Shown: positions 40,373 to 49,857, counted from the stretch's first letter. The stretch is DNA of 64,000 nt from an uncultured Butyricicoccus sp. (GCA_944376065.1 CALWBL010000009.1:1-64000), one strand, 5' to 3'. Notes: generated by a model from the letters alone, not told the origin. A program made the numbers and translations.

Positions 40373-41572
40373 TTATTGCTCTGCACCAGTAGCAGTGTTA
40401 GTTTGTGTTTTATCAGAAGTATTTGAAGATGCTCCTTCATTCGTATTGGATTCTTCTGTGCTTGCACCACCTAGTATGTCGTCCATGGAAGGAATATCGC
40501 CAGCTTCTTCACCCAATACATCAGCTATTGTCAAATCCTCATGCCCATCTGGGTAAGTAACATCAGCCTCGCTCATCCACTGCTCAACAAGGTTATCAAT
40601 AGTCATTCCGGTCATATTATACACAAGCTGTGGACGATAAAACTCATAGTCATCATTTGTAAGAGCCTCACGCTTTATAATATGCCAACCATAATCGGAC
40701 TCAACAGGCTCAGAAGAAATTTCTCCAATCTCAAGAGCTGCTGTACCATCTACAAACTCATCAACAAAGCGACCATCATCTTGGAATATATAACCATCTG
40801 GATTGGTTTGCAACCCTGTATCTTCACTATATTTATTCATCAGCTCATCAAAATCGGCACCATCTGCTAGTTCTTGCTGAATTTCAGCCAATAAAGCCTC
40901 TTTTTCAGCCAAATCATCGCCAGTCAACTGATTGCCATATTCATCTGTATTCATAATTAAGATGTGCTTTGCTTTGTAGAATTTATCAAACTCGGCACGG
41001 ATTTCATCTTCATCTGGAGCATTTTCTCCGTTTACCCCAAAGTAATAATCATCTAATGCCTCAAGATAATAACCTTGAGCAAAGATATTATCATACATTT
41101 CTTCGTCCATACCCATAGTTTGGAGCCATTCATCGAATGTAAGACCTTGCTCAGCAAGTACTGTCATAGTTTGGTTTTTAGTTTGTTTTAAATCCCAAGC
41201 GGAACCACGCCACGCTTTGTCGCGCGCCTTATCTACATTAAGTCCTAGCTCATTAAACTTATCCACAATAACGCGAGCATATAGACAGTTGTTATCAGTA
41301 GCTGCTACAAGCTGCTGTACAGCCTCTGGATACATTGACCAAAGGTACTCACCCATACCATAAGTCGACTCCATCATTGTTTTACAATAGTTATAGTAAT
41401 CAACATATTCATCTTTAAGCACATCAGAGCCGTTTATGGTCATCATAACTTCTTTATCAGTTGTATCCACTGCATAAGCCACCTGTGGCAAACCAAACTG
41501 AACTGTTACACCAAGACAAACGGCTGTCATAACAGCGGTTGCAGCAATACGTTTTACATAGCTTTTAACCAT
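40373..41572 (-). CDS. PrsA/SurA-like secreted peptidyl-prolyl isomerase
   Basis: This roughly 399-residue exported foldase begins with a signal peptide (VKSYVKRIAATAVMTAVC... ending QVAYA before VDTTDKE) without a lipoprotein Cys box, so it is probably cleaved by type I signal peptidase. A SurA-N/trigger-like helical region (40-200) precedes a parvulin domain (about 210-325: KAKHILIMNTDEYGNQL, LADGADFDELMNKYSEDTG, FVDEFVDGTAALEIGEIS, ESDYGWHIIKREAL). The C-terminal 50 residues are Ser/Thr/Asn/Glu rich and disordered. The second ATG (41572) is better spaced from GGGAG than the first. It helps proteins fold outside the membrane. Confidence 0.88.
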   Translation of the reverse strand: MVKSYVKRIAATAVMTAVCLGVTVQFGLPQVAYAVDTTDKEVMMTINGSDVLKDEYVDYYNYCKTMMESTYGMGEYLWSMYPEAVQQLVAATDNNCLYARVIVDKFNELGLNVDKARDKAWRGSAWDLKQTKNQTMTVLAEQGLTFDEWLQTMGMDEEMYDNIFAQGYYLEALDDYYFGVNGENAPDEDEIRAEFDKFYKAKHILIMNTDEYGNQLTGDDLAEKEALLAEIQQELADGADFDELMNKYSEDTGLQTNPDGYIFQDDGRFVDEFVDGTAALEIGEISSEPVESDYGWHIIKREALTNDDYEFYRPQLVYNMTGMTIDNLVEQWMSEADVTYPDGHEDLTIADVLGEEAGDIPSMDDILGGASTEESNTNEGASSNTSDKTQTNTATGAEQ

Positions 41573-41703
41573 ATTCATAATCTCCCAGTTTTATATAAAT
41601 TAGCTAAAAAATATAGCTGGACATATGGTATTATATCACTATAAATATCAAAACTCAATATATTTCCAAAACCATCACAAAAACAACACAATTAAATTAA
41701 AAA

Positions 41704-41731
41704 AAGACCAGATTTTAAAAAATCTGGTCTT
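41704..41731 (-). terminator. infC-rpmI-rplT terminator
   Basis: Thirteen-bp arms AAGACCAGATTTT/AAAATCTGGTCTT with a T-run on the minus strand. Confidence 0.85.
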
Positions 41732-41743
41732 AATCTACATAAA

Positions 41744-42097
41744 TTACAGTGCAGCCTTAGCCTTTTCGGTTAGTGCAGCGAAAGCAGTCTGGTCGTTAAC
41801 AGCAAGCTCAGCGAGCATTTTACGGTTGATTTCTATACCAGCCTTCTTCAGACCATTCATGAAACGGCTGTAGTTAATGCCGTTCATCTTACAAGCTGCA
41901 GAGATACGAGTAATCCACAGGCGACGGAAGTCACGCTTCTTATGTTTACGTCCGATGTAAGCATACTTTAGGGACTTCATAACCGCCTGATTGGCAGTTC
42001 TAAAATGGGTGGACTTAGCACCAAAATAGCCCTTTGCACGCTTTAGTATCTTCTTTCTTCTTTTACGGGTCATCATTGCGCCCTTAACTCTAGCCAT
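41744..42097 (-). CDS. rplT: 50S ribosomal protein L20
   Basis: L20 is needed for early 50S assembly and is the autorepressor of this operon in Bacillus and E. coli. The 117-residue sequence has the basic N-terminus [20 protein letters not shown], then [39 protein letters not shown] and [12 protein letters not shown]. It is the last of three genes; the leader upstream of infC is a likely binding site for it. Confidence 0.97.
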   Translation of the reverse strand: MARVKGAMMTRKRRKKILKRAKGYFGAKSTHFRTANQAVMKSLKYAYIGRKHKKRDFRRLWITRISAACKMNGINYSRFMNGLKKAGIEINRKMLAELAVNDQTAFAALTEKAKAAL

Positions 42098-42145
42098 CTA
42101 TAAAAACCTCCAGATAATTACTAAATCAAATTGGAAAATTCCAAA

Positions 42146-42343
42146 TTACATATAAGGAATCAGACGCTTTACCTGAGCTACATTAGTAGCATCAGCAAAA
42201 CCTTCCTTACGCAGGTGACGAAGACGCTTAGTATTCTTCTTAGTCAGAATGTGACGACGACCAACATGGCCACGCTTGATTTTGCCGCTCTTGGTAACCT
42301 TGAATCTCTTCTTAGCACCGCTATGGGTCTTAATCTTAGGCAT
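42146..42343 (-). CDS. rpmI: 50S ribosomal protein L35
   Basis: The 65-residue basic protein [20 protein letters not shown]...[22 protein letters not shown] is typical in length and sequence. It lies between infC and rplT, the universal order. GAGGAG precedes the ATG. Confidence 0.97.
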   Translation of the reverse strand: MPKIKTHSGAKKRFKVTKSGKIKRGHVGRRHILTKKNTKRLRHLRKEGFADATNVAQVKRLIPYM

Positions 42344-42399
42344 ATTATTAAACTCCTCTCATTGCTTAGCCTGAATATTAGCAGGCGTGCGTTAAAATT

Positions 42400-42909
42400 T
42401 TACTTATCCTTTTTAGGTGCCAAGAACATATGCATTTGGCGACCTTCCAGCTTGGGATTTTTCTCAACAGTGCCAACCTCAGCACAGAGATCTGCAAAAC
42501 GCTGGAGCAGATCCAGACCTAGTGAAGAGTGAGTAACTTCACGGCCACGGAATCGAACTGAAACCTTGACCTTATCTCCGCCCTTGAGGAATTTACAAGC
42601 GTTTTTAACCTTGGTGTTAAGGTCACCAACATCTATACCTGAAGTTAGGCGAATTTCTTTAATTTCCACAACACGCTGATTTTTGCGAGCCTCTTTTTCA
42701 CGCTTTGCCTGTTCAAAACGGAACTTGCCGTAATCCATAATTCGGCAAACTGGCGGCTGAGCCTGTGGTGCGATTTTGACAAGATCCATGCCCCTCTCGA
42801 TTGCGGTTTCAAGAGCCTCCTTGCTTGACATAATGCCTAGCTGCTCTCCATCATCGCCAATCAGACGAACTTCCTTATCACGAATATCTTCATTGATCTG
42901 ATGTTCCAT
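42400..42909 (-). CDS. infC: translation initiation factor IF-3
   Basis: IF-3 prevents premature subunit joining and checks start codons. The 169-residue protein has the N-domain NEDIRDKEVRLIGDDGEQLG and KIAPQAQPPVCRIMDYGKFRFEQ, a basic linker (KREKEARKNQ), and the C-domain VEIKEIRLTSGIDVGDLNTK and KVSVRFRGREVTH. The start at 42909 is read here as ATG (MEHQINEDIRD). First gene of the operon, after an attenuator-type leader. Confidence 0.96.
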   Translation of the reverse strand: MEHQINEDIRDKEVRLIGDDGEQLGIMSSKEALETAIERGMDLVKIAPQAQPPVCRIMDYGKFRFEQAKREKEARKNQRVVEIKEIRLTSGIDVGDLNTKVKNACKFLKGGDKVKVSVRFRGREVTHSSLGLDLLQRFADLCAEVGTVEKNPKLEGRQMHMFLAPKKDK

Positions 42910-42967
42910 GCTGCTAATACGAAAGCACCTCCCAAATTGTAATTAACAAGTATACTTATGCCAAGGC

Positions 42968-43101
42968 ATAAAAAAACGGACAGCCGAGCCGTCCAATCAA
43001 GCGAACACATAAAGAACCCCAAAAATGAGAACTTTGAAAAACAATGCTCTTGACCTGATTGCGACAGCGGCAGGTGAGGACTTATGTCCTTCTTTATTTT
43101 C
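42968..43101 (-). promoter_or_regulatory. infC-rpmI-rplT leader with L20-type attenuator
   Basis: The roughly 130-nt leader contains GGAC-ATAA-GTCC (43079-43090), an ACCTG/CAGGT helix near 43048-43075, and an intrinsic terminator GGACGGC-TCG-GCTGTCC (42978-42994) with a T-tract. The position and layout match the L20 leaders of Firmicutes, where L20 binding stabilises termination. The fit to the Rfam consensus could not be tested here. Confidence 0.7.
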
Positions 43102-43107
43102 TCGACT

Positions 43108-43136
43108 AGTTTATCAAATTTTTATATATATGTCAA
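43108..43136 (-). promoter_or_regulatory. sigma-A promoter of infC operon
   Basis: Minus-strand TTGACA and TAAACT with 17 bases between. Confidence 0.75.
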
Positions 43137-43373
43137 GGATTTTTCCCAAAAATAATAAACAAAACAATTTACTAAAAAATTATTGTATATGATGCTTGAC
43201 AAATACATATAATATAGTGTATCGTTTTTAACCACAGGAATACTTTTATTAAAGTTACAAAAGGGTGTATTTTTTAAGAAAACTGTTGAAATTTTACGCC
43301 TTTTGTAATATCCTATCTATATAATAAGGACTGTGTTATTCAAACGCACTTGAAATCAGGAAGGATTCTTTTT

Positions 43374-43652
43374 ATGAGCGAAGCATTTGGCAACGATTAT
43401 GTTGTTCTTACTGATGAGGACGGCAATGAAGTTGAGTTTCAACATATCGACACCGTTGAAGTCGATGGTCAAACTTACATGGCATTTATACCAGCCGAGC
43501 TTGCAGTTGATGAGGAAGCTGAAGTTGTTATTCTCAAGGTAGTTGAGGAAAACGGCGAGGAAATCCTTGCAACCGTTGAAGATGAAGCTGAAGCAGACAA
43601 AATCTTTGAAATCGTTATGGAACGTGTCGAAGATATGTACGAAGAAGAATAA
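43374..43652 (+). CDS. DUF1292 family protein
   Basis: This 92-residue acidic protein has the DUF1292 pattern: NDYVVLTDEDGNEVEFQHIDT, then YMAFIPAELAVDEEAEVVILKV and VEDEAEADKIFEIVMERVEDMYEEE. Members are widespread in Firmicutes (the YrzB type) and of unknown function. The start at 43374 is chosen because AGGAAGG lies eight bases upstream; a TTG at 43350 contains that site in its reading. A TTGACA box at 43196 and AT-rich -10 candidates lie upstream, but no spacing is convincing. The 6S RNA gene begins right after the stop codon. Confidence 0.88.
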   Translation: MSEAFGNDYVVLTDEDGNEVEFQHIDTVEVDGQTYMAFIPAELAVDEEAEVVILKVVEENGEEILATVEDEAEADKIFEIVMERVEDMYEEE

Positions 43653-43656
43653 TTTT

Positions 43657-43857
43657 GTTTCCCTACCCTGTTCGACAGCAACTCTTTTTCAACCCACATC
43701 TCTTATAAGGGATTCCGAATAATTATTTTCCATGCGGAGTTGCAGGCCTCCCGCGAATCAAAAGTGGACGTTGGAAGCACAGATGTATGGAATAGGAAAC
43801 CCACCTGCTCTAACGTGCAGGTTAGCAATGGAGTTGCATCGGCAATGGTGGGGATTT
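43657..43857 (+). ncRNA. ssrS: 6S RNA
   Basis: 6S RNA mimics an open promoter and binds sigma-A RNA polymerase in stationary phase. The 5' segment CCCTACCCTGTTCGACAG and GCAACTC pairs with the 3' segment GAGTTGCATCGGCAATGG and GGTGGGG. CCCTACC/GGTGGGG and GCAACTC/GAGTTGC form the closing stem with conserved TGTTCG and TCGGCA bulges. The middle is the large central bubble with GC-rich hairpins (CACCTGC/GCAGGTT near 43801-43822). About 200 nt, the normal size. It lies directly downstream of the DUF1292 gene and before an intrinsic terminator. Confidence 0.85.
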
Positions 43858-43874
43858 ATTATTACGCTTTTCTT

Positions 43875-43907
43875 GCAGCAACGACAAATTTATCGTTGCT
43901 GCTTTTT
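43875..43907 (+). terminator. terminator after 6S RNA
   Basis: Ten-bp perfect arms GCAGCAACGA/TCGTTGCTGC with a T-tract. Confidence 0.88.
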
Positions 43908-44066
43908 ATTTAGCTATCTTAACGAAAATTTTACTTTATATGGATTTGTTATATTTTTCACATTTATTTATGCATATTTAATGAATTTTTACAAGTCAAA
44001 GCGTTATTTTTCAACTTTCGTTATTATTTTACATAATTTTTATAAATTTTTCACAGAAAAATCTCC

Positions 44067-44094
44067 TTGTTTCACATCTTTTATATGATATAAT
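44067..44094 (+). promoter_or_regulatory. promoter of the 31-codon ORF
   Basis: TTGTTT and TATAAT with a 16-base spacer, about 70 bases before the ORF. The region 43908-44066 is AT-rich, with nothing else that I can support. Confidence 0.55.
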
Positions 44095-44164
44095 GTAAGT
44101 GCGGATACTGATGTGTACTTTTCTTAATCGGTATTTTAGCCAAAATAATATGGAGGTGAGATTT

Positions 44165-44260
44165 ATGTTTTTTAGAATAAGACCACAAATGCCTGACCGT
44201 CCTGATATTGATGATTTAATCTTCGGAGAAGATAACACAGTAGAAAATAGTGAGAATTAA
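44165..44260 (+). CDS. small protein, 31 residues
   Basis: The ORF reads MFFRIRPQMPDRPDIDDLIF followed by GEDNTVENSEN. It has a strong ribosome binding site (GGAGGTGA) five bases before the ATG, a promoter about 70 bases upstream and its own terminator 30 bases after the stop, so it is very likely transcribed and translated as a single unit. The N-terminus is basic and aromatic, the C-terminus acidic; there is no membrane helix. I do not recognise it. Confidence 0.6.
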   Translation: MFFRIRPQMPDRPDIDDLIFGEDNTVENSEN

Positions 44261-44290
44261 ACGGTCATCTATTTTGGATTTCCGGCGTTT

Positions 44291-44317
44291 ACCACGCCAA
44301 AAAGCGTGGTTTTTTTG
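44291..44317 (+). terminator. terminator of the 31-codon ORF
   Basis: ACCACGC and GCGTGGT around CAAAAA, then seven T. Confidence 0.85.
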
Positions 44318-44503
44318 AATTTATTAAATTTCTATGTTTTTAAAATCAGATCCCTTTGGCTGTGATCTGTTTTCTAATAAATCTTTTCGCCGCGGCCAAG
44401 TTTTATTTGGTTTGCGGTATTTTTTTACTTATATTGTTTTGCTATGCGTATTTTCCATATACGCTTTATATACCCCCAGCAATATACATAAAGGAGAATA
44501 ATC

Positions 44504-46615
44504 ATGTCAAAAAAACATGAATCACCAAAAAAACACTCACAGTTTACCTGCGATATAAGCTATACTTGCAGTCGTGAGCTATCATGGCTGCAATTTAATA
44601 GCCGTGTACTTGAGGAGGCCGAATCAGAAACCGTTCCCCTTTTTGAACGATTAAAATTCGTTTCTATTTTCGACTCTAATCTCAATGAATTTTTCATGAT
44701 ACGTGTTGGTTCACTTACAGATATAGCCGCTATTCATTCTAAGGATGTGCCAGACAATAAATGCGGCTGGACTGCTGCTCAACAGCTTGAACATATCTAC
44801 GAAAGTTGTATTCCTCTTGTTAAAAGGCGTGACAAAGTGTTTATGTCCATTTGTGAAGAACTTGCAAAATATGGTGTTGAACAACTTTCTTATAGCAAAT
44901 TAACCGCCAGTGAAAAAAGATATATTGACCGCTGGTATAAAACAAGAGCTTTGCCTATTTTGTCTCCTCAGGTTGTAGACCAACATCATCCATTCCCCCA
45001 TCTGCCTAGCGGACAGCTTTATATTGCTGCTCGCCTGCGTTTTGAAGAGCTTTCAATGTTTGGGCTTTTGCCCGTTCCAACTGCACTGCCTGCTTTTGTG
45101 CGTTTACCCGATGAAAATAGCCTTCGCTATGTTTTGACGGAAGATATTCTATTGAGCAAATTGTCAAGTTTATTCAAAGGATTTAGAGTGCAGTCCAAAT
45201 CCATAATTTGTGTAACAAGAAATGCTGATATAAACCCAGATGATGACGATGATGATATTGATATAGAACCCGATATGCGTCAAAAAATGAAAAAATTGCT
45301 GAAAAAGCGTATGCGACTTGCGCCTGTTCGTCTTGAGTATAAAGGGAAACTGCATAATACTACACGTGATTTTCTGCTTTCCAGACTTAATTTACACCCA
45401 GAACAAGTATACGAAAGCCAAATTCCACTTCAGCTTGGTTATGTTTTTTCACTTGAAAGCATGATTGCAGATAAATCCCTGCTCTATCCATCGTGGACAC
45501 CACAGCCATCACCAATGGTTATATCGGGCCTTCCTGTTTTGCCTCAAGTGCTTGAACATGATATACTTTTGCATTATCCATATGAGCGTATGAATCCATT
45601 TTTACGTCTCATTCGTGAGGCATCAGCAGACCCGAATACTGTTTCTATTAAAATAACGCTTTATCGCGTAGCAAGTCAATCCAAGCTTATAAGTTATTTA
45701 TGTGATGCCGCAGAAAATGGTAAAGAAGTGCTTGTTCTTGTTGAACTTCGTGCAAGATTTGATGAAGAAAACAATCTAGCTCTTGCCGAACAGCTAGAAC
45801 ATGCGGGCTGTAGGGTTATTTATGGCATTGAAAATCTAAAAGTTCACTCAAAAATCTGTCTAATAACCCGTCAAACTGATTCTGGTACGCAATATATAAC
45901 ACAAATTGGTACTGGCAACTATAACGAAAAAACTGCAAAGCAATATACCGACTTATCACTTATCACCGCACATGATGGCATTGGTGCAGATGCTGCACGA
46001 TTCTTCCAAAGCATGGCACTCGGTATAGCTCCAACCGAAAAAGATGAATTGCTTATTGCTCCACATCTGCTTAAATCAGGCATTTTAGAGCTTATTGAGT
46101 GCGAAATTCAAAAAGCAATTGCATGTTTACCAAGCAGAATTATTATGAAATTTAACTCTCTGACTGATAGAGATATAATTGACAAATTATCTGAGGCATC
46201 TTGTGCTGGTGTGCCAATAGAGCTTATAATTCGCGGTATCTGCTGCTTAGTTCCAGGAATACCTAATAAAACAGAAAATATAACTATTCGTTCCATTGTA
46301 GGGCGTTTCCTTGAACATTCTCGAATTTTCTGCTTTGGCATAGGCGATAGTGAGAAAATTTATATTGGCTCTGCGGATATGATGACAAGAAACACTGAAA
46401 AACGTATTGAAATTGCTTGTCCTGTTTATGACAAAAAATGCATAGAGAAAATACATAATATACTAGATATATATATGAGTGATAACACTCAGGCTAGAGT
46501 CCATAATTCACATGGTCATTTACGTCATATAAAACGCAAAGATACCGATGAGTTAATAAATAGTCAACAGAAACTAATGGATGAGACTCTAAAAAACTCT
46601 CCATACATATTATAA
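44504..46615 (+). CDS. ppk: polyphosphate kinase 1
   Basis: The enzyme reversibly makes polyphosphate from ATP. The 703-residue protein has the N domain (ELSWLQFNSRVLEEAE, SIFDSNLNEFFMIRVG), a head domain, and the two PLD-like C domains. The autophosphorylated His is in ENLKVHSKICLI, and the second domain has RSIVGRFLEHSRIFCFG and IGSADMMTRNTEKRIE. An acidic-then-basic insert (PDDDDDDIDIEPD, then KKLLKKRMR) near residue 250 is unusual. AAAGGAG precedes the ATG. It is monocistronic. Confidence 0.95.
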   Translation: MSKKHESPKKHSQFTCDISYTCSRELSWLQFNSRVLEEAESETVPLFERLKFVSIFDSNLNEFFMIRVGSLTDIAAIHSKDVPDNKCGWTAAQQLEHIYESCIPLVKRRDKVFMSICEELAKYGVEQLSYSKLTASEKRYIDRWYKTRALPILSPQVVDQHHPFPHLPSGQLYIAARLRFEELSMFGLLPVPTALPAFVRLPDENSLRYVLTEDILLSKLSSLFKGFRVQSKSIICVTRNADINPDDDDDDIDIEPDMRQKMKKLLKKRMRLAPVRLEYKGKLHNTTRDFLLSRLNLHPEQVYESQIPLQLGYVFSLESMIADKSLLYPSWTPQPSPMVISGLPVLPQVLEHDILLHYPYERMNPFLRLIREASADPNTVSIKITLYRVASQSKLISYLCDAAENGKEVLVLVELRARFDEENNLALAEQLEHAGCRVIYGIENLKVHSKICLITRQTDSGTQYITQIGTGNYNEKTAKQYTDLSLITAHDGIGADAARFFQSMALGIAPTEKDELLIAPHLLKSGILELIECEIQKAIACLPSRIIMKFNSLTDRDIIDKLSEASCAGVPIELIIRGICCLVPGIPNKTENITIRSIVGRFLEHSRIFCFGIGDSEKIYIGSADMMTRNTEKRIEIACPVYDKKCIEKIHNILDIYMSDNTQARVHNSHGHLRHIKRKDTDELINSQQKLMDETLKNSPYIL

Positions 46616-46622
46616 AATACAA

Positions 46623-46654
46623 AAAGTGCGGTAGTTTTCAAACTACCACACTTT
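46623..46654. terminator. bidirectional terminator between ppk and the antiporter
   Basis: AAAGTGCGGTAGTTT pairs with AAACTACCACACTTT (one mismatch) with a T-run on the plus strand and T-rich sequence on the minus. Confidence 0.8.
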
Positions 46655-46658
46655 ATTT

Positions 46659-47843
46659 TTATGTTCCTTTTGGCATGGGTTCTTTATTCATAACCAGCTT
46701 TAACAAAATCGGTGTAATAAGTGTTGTAACAACAACTACAAGCACAATCGCTGGAAACATATTAGGGTTTATAAGTCCCGCTGCATCCCCCTTTTGTGCC
46801 ACAATAAGTGCCACTTCACCGCGGGATACCATTCCCACACCAACACACAGCGCTTCATTGTTTGTGAATTTAAACAATTTAGCACCTAGTCCACATCCTA
46901 TAACCTTACTCAAAATAGCGATTACAAGCAATACTATTGAAAATGAAGCTATTTCAGAATTAAGACCATTAAGCTGAGTTTTAATTCCTATAGATGAAAA
47001 GAAAACCGGTGCAAAAAACATATAATTCATAATATTTATCTTCTTTGCAACATATTCACGAAGATTCAAAATATTGCATAGAATAAGTCCTGTAAAATAT
47101 GCACCTGTTATATCAGCTATACCAAAAAACACCTCTGCAATATATGACAGTATAAAGCAAAATGACAGTGATACAATCGCAAGTCTGCGATGGTTTGCCC
47201 AAATTACATCCATTTTTACAAACACCTTGTGAAAAATGATACCAATAACCACAACAAACACAAAAAATAGAACAATGTTATTCATAATGCGCATTGGCTT
47301 TACTGATGGGTCAGAGAATCCTGTTATAACTGTAAGCACTATAATCCCCAAAATATCGTCTATAACTGCTGCACCAAGCACAGCAGTGCCAACCTTTCCC
47401 TTTAATTTTCCCATTTCACGCAAGGTTTCAACCGTAATAGATACCGATGTAGCTGTTAAGATAACACCTATAAACAACGCTTTTATAAAATCCATCGGGT
47501 CTGTTGTGTTTTTAAAAAACCATTCATAACAAACGACACCACCTATAAGTGGTAATGCTGCACCAATCAATGCTATAATAAATGATGCAAAGCCAGTTTT
47601 TTTGAGTTCTGATAAATCTGTATCCAAACCCGCTAAAAACATCAGCATTATTACACCTATTTCTGATGCTTTAACAAGAAAATCTGTTTCTTCGATAAAT
47701 CCAAGCATCGACGGCCCAAGTAAAATACCAGCTACCAAAGCACCTACTACCTGTGGCATATGAACACGCTCGGACAATAATCCCATTACCTTTGTTGCCA
47801 ATAAAATAATGGCAAGGCTTAGTAAAAAATCATAAGACTCCAT
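46659..47843 (-). CDS. cation:proton antiporter (CPA2/KefB-like)
   Basis: This 394-residue membrane protein has about twelve helices of the Na+/H+ exchanger fold. Family landmarks are VGALVAGILLGPSMLGF (helix 2), MLFLAGLDTDLSELKKTG, TATSVSITVETLREMGKL with the following GTAVLGAAVIDDILGIIVL carrying the conserved acidic pair, and GMVSRGEVALIVAQKG. No TrkA-N domain is attached. The start at 47843 (MESYDFLLS) follows AAAGAGGTG; an earlier GTG start would cover that site. It is divergent from a KdpD-like kinase, so K+ or Na+ homeostasis is a fair guess. Confidence 0.9.
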   Translation of the reverse strand: MESYDFLLSLAIILLATKVMGLLSERVHMPQVVGALVAGILLGPSMLGFIEETDFLVKASEIGVIMLMFLAGLDTDLSELKKTGFASFIIALIGAALPLIGGVVCYEWFFKNTTDPMDFIKALFIGVILTATSVSITVETLREMGKLKGKVGTAVLGAAVIDDILGIIVLTVITGFSDPSVKPMRIMNNIVLFFVFVVVIGIIFHKVFVKMDVIWANHRRLAIVSLSFCFILSYIAEVFFGIADITGAYFTGLILCNILNLREYVAKKINIMNYMFFAPVFFSSIGIKTQLNGLNSEIASFSIVLLVIAILSKVIGCGLGAKLFKFTNNEALCVGVGMVSRGEVALIVAQKGDAAGLINPNMFPAIVLVVVVTTLITPILLKLVMNKEPMPKGT

Positions 47844-48006
47844 ATAAAACACCTCTTTCACTTTTTTTAATTTTAAACCTGTTTATTTGTTGCTAATATA
47901 TTGGGGTTTACATAGTCATTACGCTAAGAAACTGTTAATTTTTTTTAACATATATACGCTTAACTACTTGTTCGTGTATAATGTTAGCATATTGGAGGTG
48001 CTGTTA

Positions 48007-49119
48007 TTGCAATATAAAAACGAAAAGATAAATATTTTTATTGTCAATATTATTAAAACTGCATTTATTTTAATTATAGCCACAATTATAAATTATTTAC
48101 TTTTAGACAAGTTCACAACATTAGGTAACGCCTCCGATATATATATATTAAGTGTGCTTCTTATTTCACTTAATACAACTGGATATTTTTGGGGCATTTT
48201 AAGCGCTGTTATCGGTGTGCTTTGTGCTAATTATTTTTTCACATATCCATACACAAATTTTAACTTCACATTAGAGGGTTATCCTGTAACCTTTTTCGTA
48301 ATGCTTACAGTTTCTATCGCTACCAGTGCATTAAGTGGCAGAATGAAAAAGCAAAAAGAATTTGCCATAGAACGTTCAAGATTAGCAGACGAACGTCAAA
48401 AAATTGCGATTGAGGCAGAAAAAGAAAAAATGCGCGGCAATTTACTTCGTGCCATATCTCATGACCTTCGCACTCCACTAACTGGTATTCTTGGTGCATC
48501 TAATGCACTTATAGATAATGATGAGCTTATTGATTCAATCAGCAGAAAGCAGCTTCTTGCAGGTATAAATGAAGACGCTGAGTGGCTGCTTAGAATGGTT
48601 GAAAATGTTCTTTCTGTGACGAGGATTTCAGGTGGTGCACCATCATTACGCAAAGTATGTGAACCACTTGATGAAGTTTTTTCACAGGTTGCATCTAAAT
48701 CACGAAAACGCTATCCACAAATCAATCTTAATATACATATTCCAGATAAGGTCACCATGGTTCCTATGGACGAAATGCTTATTGTTCAAGTGCTTATAAA
48801 TCTTATTGATAATGCCATTCTTCATGGAGGAAATAACCATGTTGAGCTATCTGCTGTAACTAACAGCGATTATGTTGAAATATCTGTTCTGGATTATGGC
48901 AAAGGTATACCACCTGATGATTTAGACAAGTTGTTTGAAGGCTTTGTTTCAAGGGATAAAGATTGCAGTGATTCAACACGTGGACTTGGAATAGGTCTTT
49001 CCATTTGCAAAACAATAGTGGAATGTCATGGCGGTCAAATTTCAGCACGTAATATGCCTGATTGTGGGGCATGTATCAGTTTTACATTACCAATAACGGA
49101 GGTTTCTTCTTATGCCTAA
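48007..49119 (+). CDS. KdpD-like sensor histidine kinase, short form
   Basis: This 370-residue kinase starts with four membrane helices of the DUF4118 type (IVNIIKTAFILIIATIINYLLL, IYILSVLLISLNTTGYFWG, AVIGVLCANYFFTYPY, FFVMLTVSIATSALSG), as in KdpD. It lacks the large N-terminal KdpD and Usp domains. The HisKA box is LLRAISHDLRTPLTGILGAS. The ATPase has N box LINLIDNAILHGG, DYGKGIPP and GLGIGLSICKTIVE. The TTG start at 48007 follows GGAGGTG. It overlaps the regulator gene by eight bases. No kdpFABC is nearby; targets may be the flanking antiporter or permease. Confidence 0.9.
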   Translation: MQYKNEKINIFIVNIIKTAFILIIATIINYLLLDKFTTLGNASDIYILSVLLISLNTTGYFWGILSAVIGVLCANYFFTYPYTNFNFTLEGYPVTFFVMLTVSIATSALSGRMKKQKEFAIERSRLADERQKIAIEAEKEKMRGNLLRAISHDLRTPLTGILGASNALIDNDELIDSISRKQLLAGINEDAEWLLRMVENVLSVTRISGGAPSLRKVCEPLDEVFSQVASKSRKRYPQINLNIHIPDKVTMVPMDEMLIVQVLINLIDNAILHGGNNHVELSAVTNSDYVEISVLDYGKGIPPDDLDKLFEGFVSRDKDCSDSTRGLGIGLSICKTIVECHGGQISARNMPDCGACISFTLPITEVSSYA

Positions 49120-49816
49120 TAGTGAAAAAATTTTAATTGTAGAGGATGAGTCCACTATTCTTCGTGTACTAGGCACAATCTTAACAGCAAACGGCTATCA
49201 AGTTATAACAGCCGAAAACGGTCATCAAGCACTTACTATGGCAAGCTCACATTGCCCTGACCTTATCTTGCTAGATCTTGGTCTGCCTGGAATTGATGGA
49301 CTTGAGGTTATTGAAAAATTAAGACAGTGGTCTGGTATACCTATTCTTGTTGTATCTGCACGCGACCAAGAAGATGAAAAAGTTCGAGCTTTTGACCTTG
49401 GTGCTGATGATTACATAACAAAACCATTTGGAACGAGTGAGCTGCTTGCACGTATTCGTGCAGCACGACGCCATGCAAATCAGCTCGCCGCAGAACGTGC
49501 AATGGTATCATCATCATATGAATATAAAGATTTTAAAATTGATTTTGAGCGTAGAACGGTGACAGTTTCTGGGAAAGAAATTCATTTAACTCAAAATGAG
49601 TATAAAATAGTTGAACGTCTCGCAAGGCAGCCAGGCAGAGTTCTTACATACACCACATTATTGCATGATATATGGGGTCCATACAAAGGTGATGATAACC
49701 AGATTTTACGAGTTAATATGGCAAATATCCGGCGTAAGATTGAACTAAATCCAGCCGAGCCTCATTATATTTTAACCGAAAATGGTGTTGGTTATAGAAT
49801 GGCTGACGGAGAATAA
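49112..49816 (+). CDS. KdpE-like OmpR-family response regulator
   Basis: This 234-residue regulator has a receiver (ILIVEDESTILRVLGTIL, phospho-Asp in PDLILLDLGLPGIDG, VSARDQEDEKVRAFDLGADDYITKPF) and a winged-helix DNA-binding domain (IHLTQNEYKIVERLARQPGRVLTYTTLLHDIWG, ILRVNMANIRRKIELNP). It most resembles KdpE. It is translationally coupled to the kinase and ends at a bidirectional terminator. Confidence 0.93.
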   Translation: MPNSEKILIVEDESTILRVLGTILTANGYQVITAENGHQALTMASSHCPDLILLDLGLPGIDGLEVIEKLRQWSGIPILVVSARDQEDEKVRAFDLGADDYITKPFGTSELLARIRAARRHANQLAAERAMVSSSYEYKDFKIDFERRTVTVSGKEIHLTQNEYKIVERLARQPGRVLTYTTLLHDIWGPYKGDDNQILRVNMANIRRKIELNPAEPHYILTENGVGYRMADGE

Positions 49817-49844
49817 AAAAGAGAGCTTATAAGCTCTCTTTTTT
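49815..49844. terminator. bidirectional terminator after the KdpE-like gene
   Basis: A perfect palindromic hairpin AAAAAAGAGAGCTTA with its reverse complement, T-runs on both strands. Confidence 0.88.
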
Positions 49845-49857
49845 GCTGTTATATTTA

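Noticed and set aside
42968..43101. T-box riboswitch upstream of infC
   Set aside because: There is no T-box sequence or specifier loop; position and hairpins fit an L20-type leader.
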